64,000 bases of DNA from a virus, in the IMG/VR virus record IMGVR_UViG_3300027320_000006, positions 28,359 through 92,358 of that record. One strand, written 5' to 3'. The notes under the pieces were generated by a model that was given only the letters and a program-made list of their open reading frames with translations, ran no database searches and was not told where the DNA came from. Both the position numbers and the translations under genes were made by a program. Numbering within the stretch: position 1 is the stretch's first letter; each line of letters opens with the position of its first letter. Below, one piece after another: positions 55,169 to 64,000 of the stretch.

Positions 55169-56569
55169 ATGAAAATTCAATACGTATCAATCAAACCGAC
55201 ACAAAAGGCAGATGAATTAGGCTGTCATGCTCTTACTCCTGAACTATTAGCCGCTACAGGTGCTAGATATTCAAGAAATAATGAAGGCCTTGATTCCATT
55301 GTAAGTAAAATTGATCCTAGTAATCTTGATAAGTCTGTAGATGGAATTTTCAAGATGCTTGATTATGGTCACCAGTCTATAGCGGACATGACACCTATTG
55401 CTTTATTTATTGATGAAATTTCACAATTTGCTGCATATTATCTTTGGACATTATCTCCTACTGCTGGTGGGCAGGAATGTTCAACGAGATACATTAAAAT
55501 GGATGAATCAGGTTTAGTTGATGCTGAAACATTAGGTATTCCTGAGCATTTAGTAGATTCTTTTAATCATTTTAATAAGAAAGCTTTTAACAACTATCAT
55601 ACTGCATTGAAGGCTTGGACTAGATTAGCTGAATTACATCCTGAAGAAACAAAGATTCCTTCTGCATTACTTAATTCTGATTCTGACAAAGATAAGAAGG
55701 CTGTAGCTAGAATGAAGAGAAATTATGCTTTTGATCGTGCTAGAGTTTATATTCCTTTAGCTGCATCAACAGGTGTAATGATGATGCAATCCGCAAGAGC
55801 ATGGGCGGGTATTTCTGCTCATCTTCAGTCTCACCCTCTCAAAGAATTAAATCTTATTGGTAAAGAAATTGCTGACAAGATGAGTATTGGCGCTCCTAGA
55901 CTTTTGAAACATACAAAGCCTACGGAATCTATTCAAAAATATATTCTGTCAGAAATCGAATATAACAAAGAAGCTGGCCAATATACAGAAATAGACAACA
56001 CCTATGAGTATGATACATATGTTGATATTGATGATCTTTATTATCCTGAAGAGCTAATTGTAAAAGCTTGTGAGACTCGTAGTAATCGTTATTCTCCATT
56101 TGGTTCTGTAGTCCAAAGAATGTCAGTGAAGTTTGCTTGGAACAGTATTAGTTTTGGTGAAATTCGTGACCTCAATCGCCACAGAACAGGAACTAAATAT
56201 TGCCCATTGATTCCTTCAGGTTTCTATGGTGCTACAGAACAGATTCCTACTGAACAGAGCGACATTACTGATTATAATGCAGTAGATGATATTCATTCCT
56301 CATCTAAGAATTTTGAATCTACTACAGAATTCGCTAAAGAAATGATGAATGAACATCCAGAATACATTTATTTCACAAGTTTAGGGCACAAGTATTATTT
56401 TGAACATACTACTACTGCTGATAAATTCTTATATGAAATGGAACTCCGTACTGGCATTGGTGCTCATTATAGATATGCTGAACACTGTAAGAAAGCATTA
56501 GAAGCCTGGTTTGAAAAATATCCTCTTACTAAAGGATTAATTTTCGAAGGAACTGCTGAACCTGAATAA
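55169..56569 (+). CDS. thyX: Double-length ThyX-like flavin-dependent thymidylate synthase
   Basis: 466 residues, about twice a classical ThyX. The first half has 'LDYGHQSIADM' (about 70-80) and 'GGQECSTRYIKM' (the NE.S.RY-like strand, about 105-116) but lacks the RHR. The second half has 'FGEIRDLNRHRTGTKY' (RHR at about 338-340) but not the NE.S.RY part. The two halves look like a duplicated ThyX fold that shares one active site. It would make dTMP using FAD and methylene-folate. I start at the ATG at 55169, not at 55109, which precedes the leader hairpin. Confidence 0.75.
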   Translation: MKIQYVSIKPTQKADELGCHALTPELLAATGARYSRNNEGLDSIVSKIDPSNLDKSVDGIFKMLDYGHQSIADMTPIALFIDEISQFAAYYLWTLSPTAGGQECSTRYIKMDESGLVDAETLGIPEHLVDSFNHFNKKAFNNYHTALKAWTRLAELHPEETKIPSALLNSDSDKDKKAVARMKRNYAFDRARVYIPLAASTGVMMMQSARAWAGISAHLQSHPLKELNLIGKEIADKMSIGAPRLLKHTKPTESIQKYILSEIEYNKEAGQYTEIDNTYEYDTYVDIDDLYYPEELIVKACETRSNRYSPFGSVVQRMSVKFAWNSISFGEIRDLNRHRTGTKYCPLIPSGFYGATEQIPTEQSDITDYNAVDDIHSSSKNFESTTEFAKEMMNEHPEYIYFTSLGHKYYFEHTTTADKFLYEMELRTGIGAHYRYAEHCKKALEAWFEKYPLTKGLIFEGTAEPE

Positions 56570-56571
56570 AA

Positions 56572-56597
56572 AATAGCCTCTAGAAATAGAGGCTATT
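56572..56597. terminator. Bidirectional terminator
   Basis: AATAGCCTC-TAGAAATA-GAGGCTATT between convergent genes, with an A-run upstream giving a U-run on the minus strand; it overlaps the stop of the 56593 gene. Confidence 0.75.
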
Positions 56598-56817
56598 CTG
56601 TTTTATGATTCTTTTTGGACCAGCTATACATTCCATAGAAATTAACCATAATGAACATTGTGTGTGTGAATGTTATAGCCCATTGACCTGTATACAAGGA
56701 ATATGTAAACCACAAACCATCACTAACCATAAATAAGAACCAGCAAATAGGATTCTTTTTGATGTTATACCAAATACCTATCAAAGAAAAACATGCTGCA
56801 ATATAACTAATATTCAA
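56593..56817 (-). CDS. Small PnuC-like membrane protein
   Basis: 74 residues from a TTG with GGGGAG 6 nt upstream. Three hydrophobic helices; 'WFLFMVSDGLWFTYSLYTGQW' (about 26-46) and 'HTMFIMVNFYGMYSWSKKN' resemble half of a PnuC nicotinamide-riboside transporter or a SWEET-like unit. Too short to be a whole transporter alone; it may dimerise. Confidence 0.6.
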   Translation of the reverse strand: MNISYIAACFSLIGIWYNIKKNPICWFLFMVSDGLWFTYSLYTGQWAITFTHTMFIMVNFYGMYSWSKKNHKTE

Positions 56818-56838
56818 ATCGAGCTCCCCTTTCTCAAT

Positions 56839-57630
56839 CTAAAAATAAACATTTATTTTCCATCCATCTTTACAAATAAATGTTTTATAAGGTATTGTTT
56901 CATATTTTAGTGGACTATCTTTCTTACTGATGACCATTACATACATACCTTTGTTATTTGTTAAGTAAGTATGAAACGAATCTATTTCCATGCCTTCCAT
57001 AATTACCGCAGTATAATCGCCTTTTTTATCTCTGCTGTAAGACTGTATTAAAGATGCTTGTGTAAAATATTTATTTACATTAGGATGAACCATAATATTA
57101 TCTACTAGAACAAATTCCATAATAGCTTGTAAAATAGTTTCAAAATCCACTTCTTTACCCATAGCTGCTTTTTGTATTTCCATTCCAATCTCAAGTTCAG
57201 ATAATTGTTTTTCTTCTTGTAAAGATTGTATTTTTATATTTTCAGAGCTATTAAATAATAAATATTCTTTAGTAATGCCTAAAATATTAAATTGAGAAAT
57301 AGGTTTTTGTGCTTTATAAACATCTTCAAACATTTGCTTAATTACGTTTACATTAGTGGTTTTTATATTGTGACATATGATAAGATTAGTATATTGAGAA
57401 TTTGTGAAATACATAAAATATCTTTGAGAAATATTTTCATAATCTTTTACCTTGGATAAATTTCTAATATATTTCACATAATCTGTATTTTTTTTCCATT
57501 CATTACTGGGCATTTTATCTCCTATAAATAAAAAATATCTATGGCATGATAAAAGATTATTTGTCCATCCAGCATATTTAAGAGCATCGTCTAATCCATA
57601 GCAGACAAAGCATAATAGGTTATTCATCAC
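56839..57630 (-). CDS. Hypothetical protein
   Basis: 263 residues (MMNNLLCFVCYGLDDALKYAGWTNNLL...). The central region (about 120-190) is charged and helical. It does not match a family I know. The start may be the second ATG; no ribosome-binding site is visible. 21 bp separate it from the PnuC-like gene downstream. Confidence 0.6.
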   Translation of the reverse strand: MMNNLLCFVCYGLDDALKYAGWTNNLLSCHRYFLFIGDKMPSNEWKKNTDYVKYIRNLSKVKDYENISQRYFMYFTNSQYTNLIICHNIKTTNVNVIKQMFEDVYKAQKPISQFNILGITKEYLLFNSSENIKIQSLQEEKQLSELEIGMEIQKAAMGKEVDFETILQAIMEFVLVDNIMVHPNVNKYFTQASLIQSYSRDKKGDYTAVIMEGMEIDSFHTYLTNNKGMYVMVISKKDSPLKYETIPYKTFICKDGWKINVYF

Positions 57631-57701
57631 TATTTTTTGTACAGGGTTGCAGTTTGTTCTTCTCTATGTTATATTGAATAGAACGATTGAAGGAAGACAG
57701 A

Positions 57702-58775
57702 ATGAGCACAGATTTTAGACCAACCAAATTCGAAGACATTATTGGTCAAGATAATGTCAAGGAATATTTGCAGATGAAAATAGCTGCTTATAAAAAGACA
57801 TTAAATCCAGTACCACATATTCTTCTGCTTGGTTCTTCTGGACTTGGTAAAACGACCTTGGCTAATGTTTTTGCAATGGAGCTAGGTGTCACTTTTCATT
57901 CACACATGGCTACAAAGATTAAGACGTGGGAAGATTTTTATAATATTCTCAAAAAGGTAAGGGCTCATGATGTATTGTTTATTGATGAAATACATGCATT
58001 ACCGCCAAAAGTACAAGAAGCATTATATTCTGTAATGGAAGATTTTAAGTGCCCATTACTTGACAAAAACCTAATTAACCCTATCACTGTATCCATTCCA
58101 AAGTTTACTCTTATTGGGGCTACTACTCATGGTGGAATGATTAAAGGTCCTCTGATTGGTAGATTTCAATACAAAGGCTATCTTATCGATTACAACAATG
58201 AACAATTGTCTGGTATGGCTAAGAATGCTTGTCGGCGGATATATGGTCTTGATTTACCTGATACCACTGCACTAAAAATGGCATCTACATGTAAACGTAC
58301 AGCTAGAAATGTATATAGCATGTTACGTAATCTTATTGATGTTGCTGAATCAGATATTAGAGGCATGGTCTTTGGTGAACATCTAACCCCATCAATGTTG
58401 CTAAAAACCTTGAAAATGGAACGTATAGACCCTTATGTTGGATTAGACCCTATATCTCGTAAATACCTAACCGTATTACTTAGAGAAAATACAACACTAG
58501 GTTCACGTACTATTGCTAACATGATTAATGAGCAAGAAATAACCGTTGTATATATGATTGAACCGTTCCTTACTTCTGAAATCGCTTTAGAGTTCAAGAG
58601 TAACAATATGCCCAAAATTATTAATGGTCCATTTGTACGTATAACTCCTAAAGGGCGAGTTATTACAGAAGCAGGTAGAACATACCTAAGTATCTGTCGT
58701 AATCTCCAACATTCAGGCTGGTTTACTGGCGAGAACCTTGGTAACTTAGAGAACGTATATGAGAACACCTATTAG
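57702..58775 (+). CDS. ruvB: RuvB-like AAA+ Holliday-junction helicase
   Basis: 357 residues. Starts 'FRPTKFEDIIGQDNVKEYL', then Walker A 'GSSGLGKTT' (44-52), Walker B 'VLFIDEIHALP' (about 91-101), sensor 'TLIGATTHGG' and the Arg-finger region 'PLIGRFQYKG'. A C-terminal winged helix reads 'GPFVRITPKGRVITEAGRTYL'. All are RuvB features. It would branch-migrate recombination or replication intermediates. No ruvA or ruvC is in the window. The ATG at 57702 has GGAAG upstream. Confidence 0.9.
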   Translation: MSTDFRPTKFEDIIGQDNVKEYLQMKIAAYKKTLNPVPHILLLGSSGLGKTTLANVFAMELGVTFHSHMATKIKTWEDFYNILKKVRAHDVLFIDEIHALPPKVQEALYSVMEDFKCPLLDKNLINPITVSIPKFTLIGATTHGGMIKGPLIGRFQYKGYLIDYNNEQLSGMAKNACRRIYGLDLPDTTALKMASTCKRTARNVYSMLRNLIDVAESDIRGMVFGEHLTPSMLLKTLKMERIDPYVGLDPISRKYLTVLLRENTTLGSRTIANMINEQEITVVYMIEPFLTSEIALEFKSNNMPKIINGPFVRITPKGRVITEAGRTYLSICRNLQHSGWFTGENLGNLENVYENTY

Positions 58776-60030
58776 CAAAGAAATAGAGCTGTATGCAAAT
58801 AAATTTTACAGTGTAGAAAATAGTATTGATAAATATTATAAATTTGAATTTAATAATCATAATAGAATCAATGATTATATAAGTAAAGACAATGAAGATT
58901 TATCTATCGTTGGTATATCTACGGATGAAGGAGCTTGTGGTCATTATAGACTCAAGCTTCCTCTTTTGTATTTAGATAGCTTAGGAATTAAAGTAGATTT
59001 AAGATTAGCTCCCGAAAATCTTAAAATTGATTTGAATTTAATTGCTGATGCTTCTCATGTAATCATATCAAGATTAGTAGATAAAGAGCTATTTGATGTT
59101 ATTAGGAAAACATGTAATTATAATGACACTACTTTGATCTATGATATTGATGATAATTTACTAGATATAAAAGAAGATTCTCCCGCATTCCCTTATTTTG
59201 ATCCTAGCACTATTTGGGGGAAACAAAATATTGATAACTTTAAGTATTGTTTTGATAATTCAGATGCTGTTATTTATAGCACTGAATATTTAAAAGAAGC
59301 ATTACCACATTCAGATCCTCATGTAATTTACAACGGAGTAGATGTAGATTTGAAATTTAGGAATTGGGAATTTACAGAAAAGTTTAACTGGAGAGATTTT
59401 GCTGGTAACTGTAAATATGATTCTTCCACTGTTTGTATAGGATGGTCAGGGTCAGCTACTCATAAAAATGATTTGATTAGCATTAGTAGTGTTGTTCATT
59501 CTTTGCTTGATGAAAATGTTGTATTTGCTCTACAATGTGAAAAAGATTTGGCTTTAGATATAATTGCTAATCATTGGAAATTACCTATTGATAGATTTTT
59601 CTTATTACCGCAAGCTGATTTTGTTTTTTATCCCTGGATTCTATCTATATTTGATATCGGTTTAGCTCCATTATTAGATAATAATTTTAATAGATGTAAA
59701 TCCTGGATCAAATTAGCTGAATATAATGCTCTTTGTATTCCATATGTAGCTTCTAATGTTGAGCCTTATGTCAAATATAATAAGCTGAACAATGGTGGTA
59801 TTTTATGTGACAATCAAGCTACATGGGAATCAGCTTTACGTTATTTAATTAATGAAAAGCAAACAGCACATTCTTTAGCTTACGAAGGAAAAGTAGGTGT
59901 ATATAATAATTTATCTACATCTATTGTAAATCATGGTCTATTGTATACATTAAGAACTATTTCTGAAAATAAAAATTCTGTAACAAAAGCTCCATCATAC
60001 AATAATATAATAAATTTGTTTAAGGATTAA
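58759..60030 (+). CDS. GT-B glycosyltransferase-like protein
   Basis: 423 residues. 'ISTDEGACGHYRLKLPLLYL' near the N-terminus, 'TLIYDIDDNLLDI' (about 124-136), 'HVIYNGVDVDLKF' (about 188-200) and 'CIGWSGSATHKNDL' (about 223-236) match GT4/GT1-type transferases common in phage and surface-polysaccharide clusters. Overlaps ruvB by 17 bp. The acceptor is unknown. Confidence 0.8.
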   Translation: MRTPISKEIELYANKFYSVENSIDKYYKFEFNNHNRINDYISKDNEDLSIVGISTDEGACGHYRLKLPLLYLDSLGIKVDLRLAPENLKIDLNLIADASHVIISRLVDKELFDVIRKTCNYNDTTLIYDIDDNLLDIKEDSPAFPYFDPSTIWGKQNIDNFKYCFDNSDAVIYSTEYLKEALPHSDPHVIYNGVDVDLKFRNWEFTEKFNWRDFAGNCKYDSSTVCIGWSGSATHKNDLISISSVVHSLLDENVVFALQCEKDLALDIIANHWKLPIDRFFLLPQADFVFYPWILSIFDIGLAPLLDNNFNRCKSWIKLAEYNALCIPYVASNVEPYVKYNKLNNGGILCDNQATWESALRYLINEKQTAHSLAYEGKVGVYNNLSTSIVNHGLLYTLRTISENKNSVTKAPSYNNIINLFKD

Positions 60031-60033
60031 AAT

Positions 60034-60789
60034 ATGACACAAGAAGAATTTAAGAATTTAGAGAGATTATTTCATTTAGTGAATCCATATGAAAAATTTC
60101 AATATAAAAAGTATAAGCATGATGTAACCGGATGGACTCATACTACAGCTACATTTGAAGCATTGATCAAGATTGTTCAGCCTACGTTAATTATTGAAGC
60201 TGGCTCATGGAAGGGCAAATCAGCTTCAGTGATGGCTAAGTATGCTAAAGAGTTGGATCATTTTTGTGGGATTGCTTGTGTAGATACTTGGTTAGGTGCT
60301 AGAGAATTTTTCACCCATCAAAGAAGTGTGATTGACAATTCTTGGTTTAATGATTTTGTATCTAACCCTGATTTCCACAAAGAACGCTATGATGAATTAA
60401 AACTAAAGAATGGATATCCTAGTGTTTATTATTCATTCCTTGCCAATATGATGCATGAAGGAATTCAAGACATGGTTATTCCTTTTCCTATGCCTTCAAC
60501 AATGGGTGCGAGATATTTTAAAGCTGCAGATGTTGTTTCTGAATTAATCTTCATTGATGCATCCCACGAAGAAGAAGATGTTTATAATGATCTCCAAGCA
60601 TATAACACATTACTTGCTCCAGACGGGGTTATGTTTGGAGACGATATTTGGATTAATGATGTTAGAAAAGCAGTGGAAAGATTCTGCCTAAGTAAATATA
60701 TCAAGCCTGTTTTTACTGATGCATACTGGGTTATTAGTAAAAATCAACATGTATTAAAGCAATATGAAGAACTAGTTAAAACACTATAG
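60034..60789 (+). CDS. SAM-dependent methyltransferase (Methyltransf_24 type)
   Basis: 251 residues. Motif I 'IIEAGSWKGKSASVMAKYAKEL' (about 53-74), 'CVDTWLGA' acidic loop (about 83-90), 'LIFIDASHEEEDVYNDLQAY' (about 171-190) and 'LLAPDGVMFGDDIW' match the family. It is 3 bp after a glycosyltransferase and convergent with another, so glycan methylation is the favoured inference. Confidence 0.85.
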   Translation: MTQEEFKNLERLFHLVNPYEKFQYKKYKHDVTGWTHTTATFEALIKIVQPTLIIEAGSWKGKSASVMAKYAKELDHFCGIACVDTWLGAREFFTHQRSVIDNSWFNDFVSNPDFHKERYDELKLKNGYPSVYYSFLANMMHEGIQDMVIPFPMPSTMGARYFKAADVVSELIFIDASHEEEDVYNDLQAYNTLLAPDGVMFGDDIWINDVRKAVERFCLSKYIKPVFTDAYWVISKNQHVLKQYEELVKTL

Positions 60790-61575
60790 ATTTTTATGTA
60801 TAGCATCTTGAGGGGATGGATAATTAGGTAACACACTTCTTGCTTTATCCATATCCCTCGGTGTTATTACATTACCTTCAATATCGTGATTTTGATGAAT
60901 ACAGATTGATCTAGAATCTAATAATGTTTTGGTAGGAATATTTAATAAATGTCTTCTCCAAAGAAAATCCATATCAATACTTCCCCATTCATCAAATTCA
61001 GTCATTCCACCGATTCTACGCCATGTTTTTTTAGTCATAGCACCAAATACCCATGACTGCCAATCTGTATGTTGATCCATTTTTATATGGGAATAATCCG
61101 ATACTATTTCTGGATTATAAAAACCATCTAATTTTCTAATATTGAGCGTATCTTCTTTCCAGTCAACAGAATCAATATTAATTTGTTCTTCTTGTGTAAG
61201 GTAATATATTTTACAAGCTAAATACATTTCATCTTGCATATTATTGTATATATTAATTAAAGCTTCACTACCCGGTATTACTTCTGGGTGTGTCGCAACT
61301 ATGATGTCATTTTTAGCTGCTCTTATTCCAAGATTAATATTTCTTGCACAATCACGCCATAATCCAGGTTTTTTTCTTACGATTATTGTTTTGATATCTA
61401 AGAAATTTGACCACTGTTTAAGTAAGTTTTGGGTATCATCAGTTGAATCATCATCAACAACAATTAATTCAAAATCTTTGTATTGTTGTCTATGATATAA
61501 TTCTAAAGATCTAGCTAATAAATGAGCTCTATTGTAAGTTACCATAACTATTGAAATCATATTTTTTTTGTACAT
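60784..61575 (-). CDS. Glycosyltransferase family 2 protein
   Basis: 263 residues from MYKKNMISIVMVTYNRAHLL (a start at 61602 or at the next Met is also possible). GT-A fold: 'LIVVDDDSTDDTQNLLKQW' (about 37-55), 'LWRDCARNINLGIRAAKNDIIVATHPEV' (about 72-99) and the 'WGSIDMDFLWRRH' acceptor-side motif. The usual DxD is T-H-P here. Convergent with the methyltransferase, overlapping by 6 bp. Confidence 0.85.
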   Translation of the reverse strand: MYKKNMISIVMVTYNRAHLLARSLELYHRQQYKDFELIVVDDDSTDDTQNLLKQWSNFLDIKTIIVRKKPGLWRDCARNINLGIRAAKNDIIVATHPEVIPGSEALINIYNNMQDEMYLACKIYYLTQEEQINIDSVDWKEDTLNIRKLDGFYNPEIVSDYSHIKMDQHTDWQSWVFGAMTKKTWRRIGGMTEFDEWGSIDMDFLWRRHLLNIPTKTLLDSRSICIHQNHDIEGNVITPRDMDKARSVLPNYPSPQDAIHKNL

Positions 61576-61668
61576 AGGTTTATGGATTGTCCTGAAATCC
61601 AATAGGAAAAGGCCAAATGTTTGATTTACAAAACGATCAGGTTTTTGTAATATAAAGGTAGGAATTTT

Positions 61669-63285
61669 ATGAGTAAAATGATTCTAAGTGGTGATGAATC
61701 ACGTAAAGCAATTGAACGGGGTATTGTAATAGTTGGAGAATCTGTTGCCTGTACCCTTGGTCCTCGTGGTAGAAATGTTGTTATCCAAACTCCTTCTGGA
61801 CCAATCGTTACTAAAGATGGCGTTACAGTTGCTAAAAATATCACCCTTGAATGTCCGTATGAAGATCTTGGGGCTCAATTATGTAAGCAAGTATCTGCCA
61901 AGACTAATGATGTAGCAGGGGATGGAACAACCACCGCTACAGTTCTGGCTCAAGCATTAGTTAAAGAAGGCTTAAGATATGTTGCTGCTGGTGGTAATCC
62001 AATTAGTCTCAAGCGTGGTATTGATAAGGCCGTAGATGCAGTAGTAGAGATTATTAGAAATATTTCCAAGCCGATTGAAAATAAAGATGAAATTAATTTC
62101 GTAGCTACAATTTCTGGAAATGAAGCTGAAGTTGGTAATCTTGTTGCGGATGCCATGGAAGGTGTTGGCAAGGATGGTGTTATTACTATCGAAGAATCCA
62201 GAGGCAGAGAAACAACTTTGGATTTTGTAGAAGGTATGCAAATTGACAAGGGATATATCTCAGTTCATTTTGTTAATAATCCTGAAAAAATGACTGCAAA
62301 GCATGTTGATCCTTTTGTATTACTTCATGATGGTAAGATCAATGATGCTAAGGCTCTTGTAGAATTTATTCAAAAGACTCCAGATATTGTTAATGGTAAA
62401 CGTCCTCTTGTTATTGTTGCTGAATCTGTAGAGGGTGATGCATTACAGTTATTAGTTATTAATGCATATCAAGGTAAGAAGCCATGGGTAGCGATTAAAA
62501 CACCTGGATTTGCTGCTCAGAAGAAAGATTATTTATATGACCTCGCTGCGTTGACAGGTGGTAAAGTTATTTCTTCAGAGATGGGAAGTACATTGTCCGA
62601 TGCTACTTCTGAGTATCTAGGTAGTGCGAAGCTTATTGAAGTATCTAAGGAATCTACTACTATTGTTGATGGCGGTGGAAGTGGACAAGATATTGAAGAT
62701 CGTATTCTACAAATCAAGGCTACTCTTGAATCTGTAGAATCTGATTATGAACATAGAATCTTGTCTGGAAGAATCGCAAAGCTTTCTGGTGGTGTTGCAG
62801 TAATCAAAGTTGGAGCTTCTACTGAGGCTGAAATGATTGAAAAGAAGTATCGTTATGAAGATGCTTTGGCTGCGACGAGAGCTGCTGTTGAAGAAGGCAT
62901 TGTTCCTGGTGGCGGTGTTACTCTTCTTAGAGCTGCAAAGAAACTAAGACTAAAGCTTGCTGACGAAGATGAGAATATCGGAGTCCTAATTGTCAAGAAA
63001 GCATTAGAAGCTCCTCTCCGCCGTATTGCCCTTAACGCTGGTATGAGTCCAGATGTTGTTGTCAATGATGTTTTAAAAAGCAAAGAAGGCAAGGGTTTAG
63101 ATGCTAGACTAGGCAAGATTGTTAATATGCTAGAGTCTGGTATTATCGATCCTGCTAAAGTAACTCGTTGTGCTTTACAGAATGCAGCTTCAATTGCAGG
63201 GCTAGTATTGACAACAGAGACTCTTATTGTAGATAAGCCTGTAGAATCCGATAAGGTTCTTGTTAGTGGCGATATGCTCCAATAA
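61669..63285 (+). CDS. groEL: Phage chaperonin GroEL (Hsp60)
   Basis: 538 residues, near full length. ATP site '[14 protein letters not shown]' (Asp85), '[12 protein letters not shown]' near 29-40, catalytic Asp in '[15 protein letters not shown]' (about 394-408) and '[11 protein letters not shown]'. The usual C-terminal Gly-Gly-Met tail is absent; it ends SGDMLQ. Like the chaperonins of phages EL and OBP, it may fold without a GroES; no groES is in the window. AGGTAGGA lies 5 nt before the ATG. Confidence 0.95.
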   Translation: MSKMILSGDESRKAIERGIVIVGESVACTLGPRGRNVVIQTPSGPIVTKDGVTVAKNITLECPYEDLGAQLCKQVSAKTNDVAGDGTTTATVLAQALVKEGLRYVAAGGNPISLKRGIDKAVDAVVEIIRNISKPIENKDEINFVATISGNEAEVGNLVADAMEGVGKDGVITIEESRGRETTLDFVEGMQIDKGYISVHFVNNPEKMTAKHVDPFVLLHDGKINDAKALVEFIQKTPDIVNGKRPLVIVAESVEGDALQLLVINAYQGKKPWVAIKTPGFAAQKKDYLYDLAALTGGKVISSEMGSTLSDATSEYLGSAKLIEVSKESTTIVDGGGSGQDIEDRILQIKATLESVESDYEHRILSGRIAKLSGGVAVIKVGASTEAEMIEKKYRYEDALAATRAAVEEGIVPGGGVTLLRAAKKLRLKLADEDENIGVLIVKKALEAPLRRIALNAGMSPDVVVNDVLKSKEGKGLDARLGKIVNMLESGIIDPAKVTRCALQNAASIAGLVLTTETLIVDKPVESDKVLVSGDMLQ

Positions 63286-63320
63286 AGAGTGAAATAAATC
63301 AAATAGAAAGGAGTAGGAAA

Positions 63321-63476
63321 ATGGGAGTGTACGATCCTCTTAATACTAAAAAGACATCAATGGACAAATATCTTAAGATTATTTTCTATGTTGTAACGTT
63401 TGGTGTTTTAGCTGTTGGTTTATCTCAGTTTGCTTGTAATACTGAAGTTAAGCCACCAACTCCCCCTGTAATGTAG
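63321..63476 (+). CDS. Small membrane protein
   Basis: 51 residues starting MGVYDPLNTKKTSMDKYLK. One membrane helix (about 19-37) is followed by 'CNTEVKPPTPPVM'. The Cys is not in a good lipobox. A strong AAAGGAG site precedes the ATG, and the stop lies 1 bp before the nuclease gene. Confidence 0.7.
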   Translation: MGVYDPLNTKKTSMDKYLKIIFYVVTFGVLAVGLSQFACNTEVKPPTPPVM

Positions 63477-63477
63477 T

Positions 63478-63828
63478 ATGACAGATAATCTTTATTATTA
63501 TTCGGCCATAGTAAAAAAAGTAGTAGATGGAGACACAATTCACTGTCAGGTTGATTTAGGTTTCGGTGTCAATTTCTACGATATGGATTTTAGATTTGCT
63601 GGTATTAACGCTCCTGAGACTCGTGGTGAAACAAGAGTAGCAGGACTGGAATCTAAAGTTTTCTTAACCGACCTACTCCTTAATAAACCTATAATGGTTC
63701 AAACTATTAAGGATAAACAAGAAAAATATGGTAGATATCTTGCCATTGTTTATGTTAAAGGACCGGATGGCTGGGTAAATGTAAATGAATTGTTACTTCA
63801 AAAAGGGCTTGCAGTAAAGTTCATGTAG
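63478..63828 (+). CDS. Staphylococcal-nuclease-like (SNase) protein
   Basis: 116 residues. 'VVDGDTIHCQVDLGF' (about 15-29), 'RFAGINAPETRGE' (about 39-51) and 'EKYGRYLAIVYV' (about 82-93) carry the SNase OB-fold metal and catalytic residues (Asp, Arg, Glu, Arg). No signal peptide, so it probably acts inside the cell or virion on DNA or RNA. Followed by a terminator. Confidence 0.88.
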   Translation: MTDNLYYYSAIVKKVVDGDTIHCQVDLGFGVNFYDMDFRFAGINAPETRGETRVAGLESKVFLTDLLLNKPIMVQTIKDKQEKYGRYLAIVYVKGPDGWVNVNELLLQKGLAVKFM

Positions 63829-63848
63829 TTATATAACTATAAATTTAT

Positions 63849-63887
63849 AAAAGCTGTTCATTGATGTGAACAGCTTTTATTTTTTTA
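63849..63887 (+). terminator. Terminator of the groEL/SNase unit
   Basis: AAAAGCTGTTC-loop-GAACAGCTTTT followed by ATTTTTTT. Confidence 0.9.
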
Positions 63888-63923
63888 TAACACAACATCA
63901 AAATAAGAAATCAAGATAACGTA

Positions 63924-64000
63924 ATGGAAATTTCTCATAAAAGAAAAGAATTTGATCCTATTCTATACAATGAAAAAGATTATCAAGGCAAAGTTCTAGC
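63924..64000 (+). CDS. Unidentified gene, N-terminal 25 residues only
   Basis: An open frame from ATG (MEISHKRKEFDPILY...) runs off the right edge. No strong ribosome-binding site is visible, and too little is present to assign it. Confidence 0.45.
   Translation, partial: MEISHKRKEFDPILYNEKDYQGKVL

Noticed and set aside
62853-63302. 149-codon minus-strand frame inside groEL
   Set aside because: It is the antisense shadow of a strongly conserved gene; GroEL motifs fix the plus-strand frame.
1-64000. tRNA genes or CRISPR arrays
   Set aside because: No cloverleaf-like or regularly spaced repeat arrays were seen; the tandem DUF2829 genes are coding paralogues, not CRISPR.
1-64000. Alternative genetic code (stop-codon reassignment)
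   Set aside because: TAA, TAG and TGA all end genes that overlap their neighbours correctly, and conserved proteins read through without internal stops.

Overview
The window is an AT-rich (roughly 30% GC by eye), very gene-dense stretch of what looks like a large (jumbo-class) tailed-phage genome. Genes are short, packed with ATGA/TAATG overlaps, and arranged in long single-strand blocks. The standard genetic code reads cleanly throughout. Phage markers are rIIA and rIIB, virion-type proteins, a GH108 lysozyme with a peptidoglycan-binding domain, and a DUF2786 protein. There is a large set of phage-carried host-like genes: GroEL, Hsp20, ClpP, NusG, ThyX-like, RuvB-like, IMPDH/GMP-reductase-like, NrdG, UvdE and an ECF sigma factor. 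I saw no tRNA, rRNA, integrase, transposase or CRISPR array. Promoters are sigma70-like (TTGCAA/T or TTGACA, 16-17 bp, TATAAT-like, often extended -10), which argues against a Bacteroidetes host; the host cannot be named.

Layout. 1-10.5 kb (minus strand): a virion-type protein, DUF2786, rIIB, rIIA, uvdE and many small genes from separate sigma70-like promoters. 10.65-15.1 kb (minus): one long operon with nrdG, a methyltransferase, an ECF sigma factor, a Sec-exported probable outer-membrane protein and several unknowns. 15.1-16.5 kb: long AT-rich non-coding region with an abrupt purine/pyrimidine switch, a candidate origin. 16.6-18.9 kb (minus): a 791-residue protein sharing a CCQ-type domain with the 1249-residue protein at 33-37 kb. 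19-28.2 kb (plus): hsp20, clpP, IMPDH/GMPR, a DUF1599-type gene, then a cassette of small genes in which at least eight carry DUF2829 (Tad2, Thoeris anti-defence)-like domains, one of them triplicated. 28.2-37 kb (mostly minus): five genes whose products all begin MWY, including an ADP-ribosyltransferase-like protein and an HExxH metallopeptidase. 37.8-42.9 kb: a secreted fibronectin-III-like protein and a GH5 cellulase-like protein. 43.2-46.7 kb (plus): Fic protein and a nuclease/DNA-methyltransferase pair. 46.8-64 kb (mixed): virion-type proteins with a second shared N-terminal motif, GH108 lysozyme, NusG, glycosyltransferases and methyltransferases, ThyX-like, RuvB-like, GroEL and an SNase.

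How it fits together. I read the 23-26 kb cassette as an expanded set of small-molecule-binding anti-defence proteins, and the MWY and 'IAN...AD' N-termini as candidate virion-packaging tags on proteins delivered with the DNA (compare T4 Alt and internal proteins). GroEL, Hsp20 and ClpP would manage protein folding and turnover; ThyX-like, IMPDH/GMPR and NrdG nucleotide supply; NusG and the ECF sigma factor transcription. Two sequence-level features stand out. One is an oriented hexamer, CTCGAA, strongly concentrated at 12.9-16.0 kb. The other is a set of at least eleven genes whose -10 box ends 5-7 nt before the start codon, predicting leaderless mRNAs.
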